A stretch of 5,832 nt of DNA. Source: an uncultured Clostridia bacterium (GTDB taxonomy: Bacteria; Bacillota; Clostridia; Oscillospirales; Oscillospiraceae). Positions 1-4,614 of this stretch are shown one piece after another (position 1 is the first letter of the stretch; each line of letters starts with the position of its first letter). Below the pieces are notes generated by a model, which saw only the letters and a program-made list of their open reading frames with translations, was not told the origin of the DNA and made no database searches. Made by a program: the position numbers and the translations under genes. The stretch is from assembly GCA_946006895.1 (NCBI GenBank), contig CAMFZO010000100.1, positions 1-5,832 of the forward strand. Reading direction: 5' to 3'.

Positions 1-28
1 CCAAAAGCCGATCCGTGGTGTTGTCTGC

Positions 29-56
29 ATTTTACTAAATACAAATTCAATGTAAA
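29..56 (-). promoter_or_regulatory. Candidate SigmaA-type promoter downstream of sigE
   Basis: On the minus strand, TTTACA (bases 51-56) and TAAAAT (29-34) are separated by 16 bases, each 5 of 6 to the SigmaA consensus. Transcription would start near base 22 and run out of the window's left end. It would drive the gene after sigE, which in many Clostridia and Bacilli is sigG, but that gene is not visible. I looked for a SigmaF/SigmaG-like -35/-10 pair in the same 84 bases and saw none that was convincing. The stretch is AT-rich, so chance matches are possible. Confidence 0.5.
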
Positions 57-70
57 AAGATTCCATCAAG

Positions 71-77
71 TGTCGAA
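71..77. promoter_or_regulatory. Perfect Spo0A box (TGTCGAA)
   Basis: TGTCGAA matches the Spo0A (0A box) consensus in full. It lies 8 bases past the sigE stop codon and 14 bases upstream of the -35 hexamer of the minus-strand promoter at 29-56, about 50 bases before its expected start. That is a usual position for an activating Spo0A site. Spo0A control is an inference from one 7-base match plus context. A single heptamer can arise by chance. Confidence 0.4.
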
Positions 78-84
78 ATCGGCC

Positions 85-786
85 TTACGACACCTGGCGC
101 AGCAGATCGCGGCGCAGGCGCTGCATGATGCGTTTTTCCAGGCGGGATATGTAGGACTGGGAAATGCCCATCATATCCGCCACCTCTTTCTGGGTCTTTT
201 CCTGCATCCCCGACAAGCCGAAGCGCATGGAGACGATGTAGCGGTCGCGTTCCGGCAGACGGGCCAGCGCCTCCCGCAGGAGTTGGTGCTCCACGTCCTC
301 CTCCAGGGGCCGCATGACCGTATCGCCCTCCGTGCCCAGAATATCCGACAGCAGCAGCTCGTTGCCGTCCCAGTCGGTGTTGATGGGTTCATCCAGGGAG
401 ACCTCCGCCTTTTGAGAGGAGATCTTTCGAATGTGCATCAGGATTTCGTTCTCGATGCACCGGGAGGCATAGGTGGCCAGCTTGATATTCCGGTCGACGC
501 GGAAGGTGCTGATGGCCTTGATAAGGCCGATGGTGCCGATGGAGATCAGGTCCTCGATATTGACACCGGTATTCTCAAAGCGCCGCGAGATATAGACCAC
601 CAGGCGCAGATTCCGCTCGATGAGGCGCTGCTTGGCAAGCTCGTCGCCCTGGGCGATCTTCTGCAGCAGCTCCTGCTCCTCGGCGCCGGACAGGGGCGCC
701 GGCAGGATGTCGCTGCCGCCGATATAGAGTATTTCCGAGGGCTGCTGAAGCAGTGCTTTTAAAAGCTGGGCAAGGGTCTTAAGCAT
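85..786 (-). CDS. sigE: RNA polymerase sporulation sigma factor SigmaE (pro-SigmaE)
   Basis: This 233-residue SigmaE directs early mother-cell transcription during sporulation and is made as an inactive membrane-tethered precursor. Seen here: an N-terminal pro-region (about residues 1-21), then the family landmark IGGSDILPAPLS (22-33), region 2 with ERNLRLVVYISRRFENTG and IEDLISIGTIGLIKA (57-91), the -10 recognition helix TYASRCIENEIL (105-116), DWDGNELLLSDILGT (138-152), and the region 4 helix-turn-helix with DMMGISQSYISRLEKRI (204-220). From memory it aligns along its whole length with Bacillus subtilis SigE. The ATG is preceded by GGAGG with an 8-base gap and overlaps the end of spoIIGA by 8 bp, so translation is probably coupled. 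The pro-region before IGGS is about 21 residues against about 28 in B. subtilis. SpoIIGA, encoded just upstream, is the expected processing protease. Confidence 0.97.
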   Translation of the reverse strand: MLKTLAQLLKALLQQPSEILYIGGSDILPAPLSGAEEQELLQKIAQGDELAKQRLIERNLRLVVYISRRFENTGVNIEDLISIGTIGLIKAISTFRVDRNIKLATYASRCIENEILMHIRKISSQKAEVSLDEPINTDWDGNELLLSDILGTEGDTVMRPLEEDVEHQLLREALARLPERDRYIVSMRFGLSGMQEKTQKEVADMMGISQSYISRLEKRIMQRLRRDLLRQVS

Positions 787-1615
787 AAGAATTTCCTCCA
801 GTCAGGGCATCGTAGGCGCCCCCCTCCGAAACCGGGGTGGGGGAGAGGGCGACGAGGCCGGTTTTGGTGTGGCCGTTTATGGTGATTTTGCAGGGAAGGG
901 CCAGCAGAAGTCCCGATGCAACGCCGACGGCGCGGAAAGGGATGAGGCGCGGCGACAGGTGCTTCAGCCGCAAAGCCAGAGCGGCGGAGGCGGCAAGATC
1001 CTCCTGCCGCAGGGAAACACCGTCCAGCAGCGGCAGCGCAGAACGCCAGTAGACCGTCAGGACGCTCTCGCCGGTGATGGGGTCTCGCAGGGTGTTTCCC
1101 GTGTCCCGCAGGGCGCTCAAGCGGACGCTGTTTTTTCCCAGGCTGACGGTGACGGGAACGACGGAATCGGCGCTGAAGGTCAGTTTTGGAAGCAGCAGCC
1201 TGCAGGCAAGACCCACGGCGGCGGCAGTCAGCAGCAGGGTAAAGAAGCTGACGGGGAAAAACAGAGCGTCGCCACGGTAATGAAGGCGCCCGCTTTGCAG
1301 GAACTGAACGCCGTAGACCGCGCCGCAGAGGACCAGTGCCACCGCGCCGAACACCGCGCCGAGCCGCAGGGAGGAGCGTTTGCAGCCGTAAGCCGCCAGC
1401 ACCATAGCCGCCCCACACAGGAGCTTCCAGACAGCCCCGGTCAGCCAGCCGCAGTGGGGCAGATAGACCGCCACGGCGTAAACGGATCCGATCAGCGCGC
1501 CCAGCAGAAGACGCCCCCTCCGAAGCGCCGCGCAGCCCAGGGTCGCCGCCGCCCGCAGTAGCAGGTAGTTGACGGCCAGATTCAGCACGAACACGGCGTC
1601 GATGTAGACGGTCAT
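779..1615 (-). CDS. spoIIGA: Sigma-E processing peptidase SpoIIGA
   Basis: This membrane-embedded aspartic protease cleaves pro-SigmaE at the sporulation septum, on a signal from the forespore (SpoIIR in B. subtilis). The 278-residue protein has five hydrophobic segments in its N-terminal half (about residues 4-25, 36-54, 61-77, 85-104 and 119-142). A soluble C-terminal domain follows, with the catalytic motif DTGN at 171-174 (Asp171) and the conserved RLIPFRAVG stretch near 223-231. B. subtilis SpoIIGA is slightly longer (about 309 residues). The chosen start, ATG at 1615-1613, gives the family N-terminus MTVYIDAVFVLN and has GGAGGTG about 8 bases upstream. The same frame is open back to an ATG at 1720, but the extra 35 residues are not family-like and cross the probable promoter. 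The stop overlaps the sigE start by 8 bp. The identity rests on topology, the DTGN motif and the sigE neighbour, and I regard it as secure. Confidence 0.93.
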   Translation of the reverse strand: MTVYIDAVFVLNLAVNYLLLRAAATLGCAALRRGRLLLGALIGSVYAVAVYLPHCGWLTGAVWKLLCGAAMVLAAYGCKRSSLRLGAVFGAVALVLCGAVYGVQFLQSGRLHYRGDALFFPVSFFTLLLTAAAVGLACRLLLPKLTFSADSVVPVTVSLGKNSVRLSALRDTGNTLRDPITGESVLTVYWRSALPLLDGVSLRQEDLAASAALALRLKHLSPRLIPFRAVGVASGLLLALPCKITINGHTKTGLVALSPTPVSEGGAYDALTGGNSYA

Positions 1616-1699
1616 TTTTCCACCTCCCGGCAGGACAGCCTTCCCGAGCGGCGGAACGGTCCGGGCCGCGATCCTTTCCGGCGGCTGCCTGTGGGACAA

Positions 1700-1734
1700 A
1701 GTATACGTCCGGGGACGCAAAAAACAGGTCGCAA
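1700..1734 (-). promoter_or_regulatory. Candidate spoIIGA-sigE promoter with long spacer
   Basis: On the minus strand there is a TATACT -10 box (1700-1705). TTGCGA (1729-1734, 4 of 6 to the -35 consensus) lies 23 bases upstream. I see no better -35 at the normal 16-18 base spacing. The B. subtilis spoIIG promoter is known for an overlong spacer (22 bp) and Spo0A dependence, so the arrangement is suggestive. Two imperfect Spo0A-box matches (5 of 7), GGTCGCA at 1727-1733 and TGTCGGG at 1740-1746, lie around and above the -35. All of this overlaps the terminator hairpin of the preceding operon. The -10 is plausible; the -35 and 0A boxes are weak. Confidence 0.4.
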
Positions 1735-1762
1735 TCCACTGTCGGGATCGCGGCCTGTTTTT
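1719..1762 (-). terminator. Intrinsic terminator of rarA-DUF951 operon (possibly bidirectional)
   Basis: Bases 1720-1737 pair with 1745-1762 around a 7-base loop, with one G-U type and one A-C type position. On the minus strand the GC-rich stem is followed by six T residues (AAAAAA at 1719-1724 on the plus strand). On the plus strand it ends in TTTTT. It lies 43 bases past the DUF951 stop and before the spoIIGA start, so it should separate the housekeeping operon from the sporulation operon. Confidence 0.8.
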
Positions 1763-1795
1763 CGTATAACTCGGGGGAAAACCCGTCCGTTCCGA

Positions 1796-1815
1796 GCGGG
1801 AATCTCATTTCCCGC
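1796..1815. repeat. Small inverted repeat across the DUF951 stop codon
   Basis: GCGGGAA (1796-1802) and TTCCCGC (1809-1815) form a 7-bp stem with a 6-base loop that contains the DUF951 stop codon. It could be a 3'-end RNA structure just before the true terminator at 1719-1762. No T-run follows it on either strand, so I do not call it a terminator. Confidence 0.35.
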
Positions 1816-2038
1816 CCGTGTTTTTTGCGGGAACGGCGCTGCCGCCGTCGAACGATTCTTCTCCCCGCTGTACGGCCTTGAGGTTCTTCTCCGCCTTGCT
1901 TCTCGGCAGCCAGACCTCATGGCCGCATCCCTGGCAGCGGAGCTTGAAATCCGCCCCCGTGCGCAGGACCAGCCAGGCGCGGCTGCCGCAGGGATGCTGT
2001 TTTTTCATCATCAGAATGTCGTTCAGACGGATGTCCAT
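1805..2038 (-). CDS. DUF951 family small zinc-ribbon-like protein
   Basis: This 77-residue protein begins MDIRLNDILMMKKQHPCGS and continues VLRTGADFKLRCQGCGHEVWLPR. That pattern is DUF951 (B. subtilis YyzM type): an RxGADFxLxCxGCGH core after an HPCG motif. Cys17, Cys35 and Cys38, probably with His16 or His40, could bind one zinc ion. This is inferred from spacing. The molecular function of the family is not known to me. Its usual length is about 65 residues, and the extra here is a Gly/Ser/Lys-rich tail from about residue 58. The ATG shares one base with the rarA stop (TAATG), so it is translationally coupled to rarA. A GGAGG lies 13 bases upstream, rather far, which fits re-initiation. In other Firmicutes I recall DUF951 genes near ychF and parB, so a chromosome-maintenance link is possible but unproven. 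Confidence 0.88.
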   Translation of the reverse strand: MDIRLNDILMMKKQHPCGSRAWLVLRTGADFKLRCQGCGHEVWLPRSKAEKNLKAVQRGEESFDGGSAVPAKNTGGK

Positions 2039-3297
2039 TACTTCTTGATCTCCTCCCAATAGCGTTTTGCCGCCTGTTCCACCTTGTTGTCGCCGTATTC
2101 GTAATAATGGGCGTCCTTGATGAGATCCGGCAGGTACTGCTGCCTGACCCAGTGGTGGGGGTAGCTGTGGGGGTAGAGGTAGCCCTGCTCCCGCTCCTGC
2201 CCGGCGGAATCGGCGTGGACGTTCTGCAGCTCCCGGGGGAACACGCCCAGCTTTCCCTTGCGCACGTCCGCCAGTGCGGCGTCGATGGCCACGCAGCCGG
2301 AGTTGGACTTGGGCGCGGTGGACAGGAAGATCACCGCGTCGGCCAGAGGAAGCCTCGCCTCGGGCATGCCGAGCTGCAGGGCGGAATCCACACAGGCTTT
2401 GACGATGGGGATGGCCATGGGGTAGGCCAGGCCGATGTCCTCGCAGGCGGAGCACAGGATCCGGCGGCAGCACGACGGCAGGTCGCCCACCTCCAGAAAC
2501 CGCGCCAGATAGTGGATGGCGGCGTCGGGGTCCGAGCCGCGGATGGACTTCATCAGGGCCGAGAGGCAGTCATATTGGTTGTCGCCGCCCCGGTCATAGC
2601 GCATGGCAGAGCGCTGGGTCACTGCCTTGGCATCCTCTAAGGTCAGGGTCAGCTCTGTGTCTCCGGGACGGGCTGCCACGAAGAGGGCCTCCACGGCGTT
2701 GATGGCCTTGCGAATATCGCCGCCGCAGCAGGAGGCGATGTGCTCCAGCGCACCATCCTCCGCCGTGACCTGCAGGCCGGTCTTGTCTGTCATATAGTCC
2801 ACGGCGCGGCAGACGGCTTTCAGCGCCGCCTCCGGGCTGATGGGCTTGAACTCAAAAACGGTGCAGCGGCTCAGGATGGCGTTGAACACGTAAAAATACG
2901 GATTTTCCGTGGTGGAGGCGATAAGGGTGATCTTGCCGTTTTCGATGTGCTCCAGCAGGCTCTGCTGCTGCTTTTTATTGAAGGACTGGATCTCGTCGAG
3001 ATAGAGCAGAACGCCGTTGGGCGCCATGAGAGTGTCCAGCTGGGAGACGATGTCCTTGATGTCCGCCGTGGAGGCGGTGGTGGCGTTGAGCTTGTAGAGC
3101 GTGCGCTTGGTGGCGTCGGCGATGATGTTGGCGACGGTGGTCTTTCCCGTGCCGCTGGGGCCGTAGAAGATCAGATTGGGGACCTTTCCCGACTCGATCA
3201 TGCGGCGGAGCATTTTACCCTCGCCGAGGATCTCCTCCTGGCCGAACACCTCGTTCAGCGTCTTTGGGCGCAGCTCGTCCGCAAGGGGCTGATACAT
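2038..3297 (-). CDS. rarA: Replication-associated recombination protein A (RarA/MgsA), AAA+ ATPase
   Basis: This 419-residue clamp-loader-like AAA+ ATPase acts at stalled replication forks, where family members associate with single-stranded-DNA-binding protein and modulate recombination. Visible in order: an N-terminal MYQPLADELRPKTLNEVFGQ lead-in; Walker A GPSGTGKT (46-53); Walker B LLYLDEIQ (97-104, Asp101/Glu102); sensor 1 region ASTTENP (127-133); arginine-finger candidate Arg144 in LSRC; sensor 2 GGDIRKAIN (192-200). The RarA C-terminal tetramerisation region follows, with KSIRGSDPDAA (250-260), SACEDIGLAYP (283-293) and a His/Tyr-rich end (YLYPHSYPHHW, 373-383). This C-terminal half separates RarA from RuvB and DnaX relatives. 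Length is normal for the family. AGGAGG lies 9 bases before the ATG, and a SigmaA-type promoter sits at 3381-3409. It is the first gene of a two-gene operon with DUF951. No key residue is missing. Confidence 0.96.
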   Translation of the reverse strand: MYQPLADELRPKTLNEVFGQEEILGEGKMLRRMIESGKVPNLIFYGPSGTGKTTVANIIADATKRTLYKLNATTASTADIKDIVSQLDTLMAPNGVLLYLDEIQSFNKKQQQSLLEHIENGKITLIASTTENPYFYVFNAILSRCTVFEFKPISPEAALKAVCRAVDYMTDKTGLQVTAEDGALEHIASCCGGDIRKAINAVEALFVAARPGDTELTLTLEDAKAVTQRSAMRYDRGGDNQYDCLSALMKSIRGSDPDAAIHYLARFLEVGDLPSCCRRILCSACEDIGLAYPMAIPIVKACVDSALQLGMPEARLPLADAVIFLSTAPKSNSGCVAIDAALADVRKGKLGVFPRELQNVHADSAGQEREQGYLYPHSYPHHWVRQQYLPDLIKDAHYYEYGDNKVEQAAKRYWEEIKK

Positions 3298-3380
3298 GGC
3301 GCGGCGCCTCCTTTCCTTTGCATCGCCGGCTTTTTCCGGGCTGCGGTGGGGCCGAAAACAGCGGCTTTTCTGTTTTTACC

Positions 3381-3409
3381 ATCATACACCGAAGCGCAGG
3401 AAATTGCAA
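3381..3409 (-). promoter_or_regulatory. Promoter of the rarA-DUF951 operon
   Basis: Minus strand: TTGCAA (3404-3409) and TATGAT (3381-3386) with an exact 17-base spacer, 84 bases upstream of the rarA start codon. The -10 is 5 of 6 and the -35 is 4 of 6 to consensus. The expected start is near 3374, leaving a leader of about 77 bases in which I see no clear riboswitch or leader peptide. Confidence 0.6.
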
Positions 3410-3444
3410 GAGGTGGCGAAAAAGAGACAGCTTGTTTGCCGCAC

Positions 3445-3474
3445 TTGACAGTTTACGGTAGAAAATGGTAAAAT
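3445..3474 (+). promoter_or_regulatory. Strong SigmaA-type promoter for the truncated secretory gene
   Basis: TTGACA (3445-3450, perfect) and TAAAAT (3469-3474, 5 of 6) are separated by 18 bases in a locally AT-rich stretch. It points into the signal-peptide ORF at 3549, giving a leader of about 68 bases. It lies 35 bases from the opposed rarA promoter, so the two form a divergent control region. Its quality suggests that the gene remnant downstream is still transcribed. Confidence 0.65.
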
Positions 3475-3548
3475 AAAACTGATGTGGCTGCCGTGACAAA
3501 GGAGACCTTTTTGTCCGAAGCAAATCCTGCCGCAGACGGAGGTATCCC

Positions 3549-3731
3549 ATGAAAACCCTTTTCCGCAGAACGGCCGTTCTTCTGCTGGTGCTGGCGATGG
3601 TTCTGTCCATGCTGCCGGGCGTATTCGCTGCAGCGGGGTCATTGATCTGGCTGTCAAGCGTCTCTCCCTCAGTCAGCTTCGCTGACAGCTCCCTCATCAG
3701 AGGGAGCCTTGGATTTCGACCCAACACATAA
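3549..3731 (+). pseudogene. Remnant of a secreted-protein gene: intact signal peptide, body lost to repeat DNA
   Basis: The 60-codon ORF starts with a textbook Sec signal peptide: Lys2/Arg6/Arg7, a hydrophobic core at residues 9-22, then LPGVFAAA with likely cleavage after residue 27 or 28. It has a strong ribosome site (GGAGGT, 6 bases before the ATG) and a near-consensus promoter. From about residue 31 the translation no longer looks like protein: it runs through the hairpin repeat at 3661-3708 and stops at 3729-3731. No continuation of a gene body appears between there and the end of ung at 3835. I infer that a larger surface or exported protein gene was cut after its signal sequence by a deletion or repeat-associated rearrangement, leaving working expression signals. 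Such signal peptides commonly head large cell-wall proteins in these bacteria. The alternative is a functional secreted peptide of about 32 residues, which I consider less likely. Confidence 0.6.
3650..3708. repeat. Short palindromic intergenic repeat (hairpin repeat element)
   Basis: The unit contains GTCAGC/GCTGAC (3672-3677 and 3681-3686, 3-base loop) and an 8-bp perfect stem GCTCCCTC/GAGGGAGC (3688-3695 and 3700-3707, ATCA loop). The octamer CTCCCTCA occurs twice directly (3664-3671 and 3689-3696), so either copy can pair with GAGGGAG. GCTGTCA at 3650-3656 also pairs with TGACAGC at 3683-3689. A CTCCCTCA...GAGGGAGCC pattern is one I associate from memory with multicopy repeats in Oscillospiraceae genomes. 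Copy number cannot be seen here. The exact left border is uncertain (3637-3661). It sits in frame inside the signal-peptide ORF. Confidence 0.6.
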
Positions 3732-3737
3732 CATGAA

Positions 3738-3771
3738 AATCCAACCTATGATTGCAACCATAGGCTGGATT
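3738..3771. terminator. Long hairpin, possible bidirectional terminator
   Basis: AATCCA-A-CCTATG (3738-3750) pairs with CATAGG-C-TGGATT (3759-3771): 12 pairs plus one mismatch around an 8-base loop. On the minus strand the stem runs into TTTTC, so it could end ung transcripts 64 bases past the ung stop. On the plus strand TTTT follows only after five bases, which could still weakly end transcripts from 3445-3474. It may equally be another member of the repeat cluster. Confidence 0.45.
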
Positions 3772-3794
3772 AACTGTTTTACGAAGCCCTGCCC

Positions 3795-3829
3795 AACGGC
3801 GTGGCTCCTGTTTTGGGAGTCACGCCGTT
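3795..3829. repeat. Very stable GC-rich hairpin just past the ung stop codon
   Basis: AACGGCGTG-G-CTCC (3795-3808) pairs with GGAG-T-CACGCCGTT (3816-3829): 14 consecutive pairs counting one G-U or A-C type position, with a 7-base loop. It lies 5 bases beyond the ung stop codon. No T-run follows on the minus strand, so it is not a standard intrinsic terminator for ung by itself. It could protect the 3' end of the mRNA or be a mobile palindromic repeat. Its ends resemble integron attC core sites by chance, as discussed under rejected items. Confidence 0.55.
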
Positions 3830-3834
3830 AAACC

Positions 3835-4506
3835 TTATAGGCTCCAATCAATGGCTTCTTCACCGTGGGCTGTCAGGAATTCGTTGCTTTTGGAAAAGGG
3901 CCGGCTGCCGAAAAAGCCCCGGTAGGAGGACAGGGGACTGGGATGGGGTGCGTTCAGGATCAGACGAGGTGCCTGCGTTTGCAGCAGGGCGGCTTTTTTT
4001 TGCGCCTGGGCGCCCCAGAGAACAAACACGATAGGCTGGGACAGGTCGTTGGTGGCGCGGATCACCGCGTCGGTGAAGCGCTGCCATCCCCATTTGGCGT
4101 GGCTGTTGGCCTTGCCGCGCTCCACGGTGAGCACCGTGTTCAGCAGCAGTACGCCTTGCTTTGCCCAGGCTGTCAGATCGCCGTGGTCCGGCGGCGTCAG
4201 GCCCATGTCCGCCTGCAATTCCGCGTAAATATTCCGCAGAGACGGCGGCAGCGACACACCCCTGGCCACGGCAAAGGCCAGTCCAAGGGCCTGCTGCGGC
4301 TCGTGATAGGGGTCCTGCCCCAGGATCACGGCCCGGACCGCTTCCGGCGGTGTCGCTTCCAGGGCGAAAAATTCCCGTCCGGCGGGCGGATAGACCTCCA
4401 CCGACTGCCGCGCTTCCTCCACACGCTTGTCCAGCGCCGCCAGATAGGGCTTTTGCAGCTCCTCCCGGAGTAAGGGCGTCCAGGCCCCCAACCGTTTGAA
4501 ATCCAT
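3835..4506 (-). CDS. ung: Uracil-DNA glycosylase, family 1
   Basis: Ung hydrolyses the N-glycosidic bond of uracil in DNA and starts base excision repair of deaminated cytosine or misincorporated dUMP. The 223-residue protein has the usual family length and all catalytic elements: the water-activating motif GQDPYH (63-68, Asp65), Phe78 in GLAFAV for uracil stacking, the LLLNTVLTVERGKANSH block (120-136, Asn123 for uracil recognition), and the DNA-intercalation loop HPSPLSSYRGFFG (188-200, His188). Small departures are Glu69 after PYH, where Gly is common, and Leu74 where His is common (QALGL). Neither is catalytic. The ATG at 4506-4504 has GAGG 7 bases upstream and a near-consensus promoter at 4524-4552. 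It is divergent from nth, another repair glycosylase gene, with a 131-bp shared control region. Hairpins at 3795-3829 and 3738-3771 follow the stop. Confidence 0.97.
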   Translation of the reverse strand: MDFKRLGAWTPLLREELQKPYLAALDKRVEEARQSVEVYPPAGREFFALEATPPEAVRAVILGQDPYHEPQQALGLAFAVARGVSLPPSLRNIYAELQADMGLTPPDHGDLTAWAKQGVLLLNTVLTVERGKANSHAKWGWQRFTDAVIRATNDLSQPIVFVLWGAQAQKKAALLQTQAPRLILNAPHPSPLSSYRGFFGSRPFSKSNEFLTAHGEEAIDWSL

Positions 4507-4523
4507 GGTCTCACCTCAAAAAA

Positions 4524-4552
4524 ATTATAGCGCATCCGGGAAAAAATGGCAA
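4524..4552 (-). promoter_or_regulatory. Promoter of ung
   Basis: Minus strand: TTGCCA (4547-4552, 5 of 6) and a perfect TATAAT (4524-4529) with a 17-base spacer. The expected start is near 4517, only about 11 bases before the ATG, so the leader is very short and contains little more than the ribosome site. The -35 hexamer lies inside the inverted repeat AAATGG-CAA-CCATTT (4544-4558). Confidence 0.75.
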
Positions 4553-4581
4553 CCATTTCCCCTATTCCCTCCGGGGGAAAT
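4544..4581. promoter_or_regulatory. Two adjoining inverted repeats between ung and nth (candidate operators)
   Basis: AAATGG (4544-4549) and CCATTT (4553-4558) flank a CAA loop over the ung -35 box. ATTTCCCC (4555-4562) and GGGGAAAT (4574-4581) form a second 8-bp inverted repeat with an 11-base centre, shared by the upstream side of both promoters. ACCAT (4552-4556) and ATGGT (4584-4588) are a further nested pair. Such symmetry could mark a dimeric regulator's sites. I do not recognise a LexA (GAACNNNNGTTC type) or NrdR motif. Confidence 0.35.
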
Positions 4582-4593
4582 CTATGGTATAAT
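4565..4593 (+). promoter_or_regulatory. Extended -10 promoter of nth
   Basis: TGG-TATAAT (4585-4593) is a perfect -10 hexamer with the extended TGn element. At 17 bases upstream lies TTCCCT (4565-4570), a poor -35 (3 of 6), which the extended -10 can compensate for. The start should fall near 4600, in the centre of the palindrome at 4587-4614, giving a leader of about 38 bases before the ATG at 4638. Confidence 0.65.
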
Positions 4594-4614
4594 AACCGCA
4601 AGCGGTTATTATAC
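4587..4614. promoter_or_regulatory. Perfect 13-bp-arm palindrome over the nth -10 and start site
   Basis: GTATAATAACCGC (4587-4599) is followed by AA and then by its exact reverse complement (4602-4614). The left arm contains the nth TATAAT. By symmetry the right arm holds a TATAAT on the minus strand. Only the right half would be in the nth mRNA, so it is more likely a DNA operator or cruciform than an RNA hairpin. A repressor bound here would block nth directly. The regulator is unknown. Confidence 0.6.

Noticed and set aside
70..762. 230-codon open frame on the plus strand opposite sigE.
   Set aside because: It is the antisense of a certain sigE gene in a GC-rich genome, has no family-like motifs, and is low-complexity Gln/Gly/Leu-rich. 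Long antisense frames opposite rarA, ung and nth are rejected for the same reason.
1616..1720. Longer SpoIIGA with start at 1720.
   Set aside because: The 35 extra residues are Arg/Pro-rich, unlike the SpoIIGA N-terminus, and cover the -10 box. The ATG at 1615 has the strong GGAGGTG site and the family-typical N-terminus.
3499..3511. Mini-hairpin AAAGG-AGA-CCTTT in the leader of the truncated gene.
   Set aside because: A 5-bp stem with a 3-base loop is too weak to call a regulatory element or terminator.
3215..3727. 170-codon minus-strand open frame crossing the rarA start and the whole rarA-ung gap.
   Set aside because: It overlaps rarA coding sequence, both promoters and the hairpin repeats. 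Its composition is Arg/Pro-rich with no recognisable domain and no good ribosome site noticed. It is not credible as a gene.
3738..3829. Possible small RNA gene formed by the two strong hairpins.
   Set aside because: There is no separate promoter before the hairpins and no known RNA family is recognisable. The repeat or terminator explanation is simpler.
3791..3833. Integron attC-like site: GCCCAAC (RYYYAAC) and GTTAAAC (GTTRRRY) at the two ends of a hairpin.
   Set aside because: The element is only 43 bases, shorter than known attC sites. The outer core bases are not complementary to each other. The stem is nearly perfect rather than having unpaired extrahelical bases, and there is no integrase or cassette array. 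The degenerate consensus is easily met by chance.
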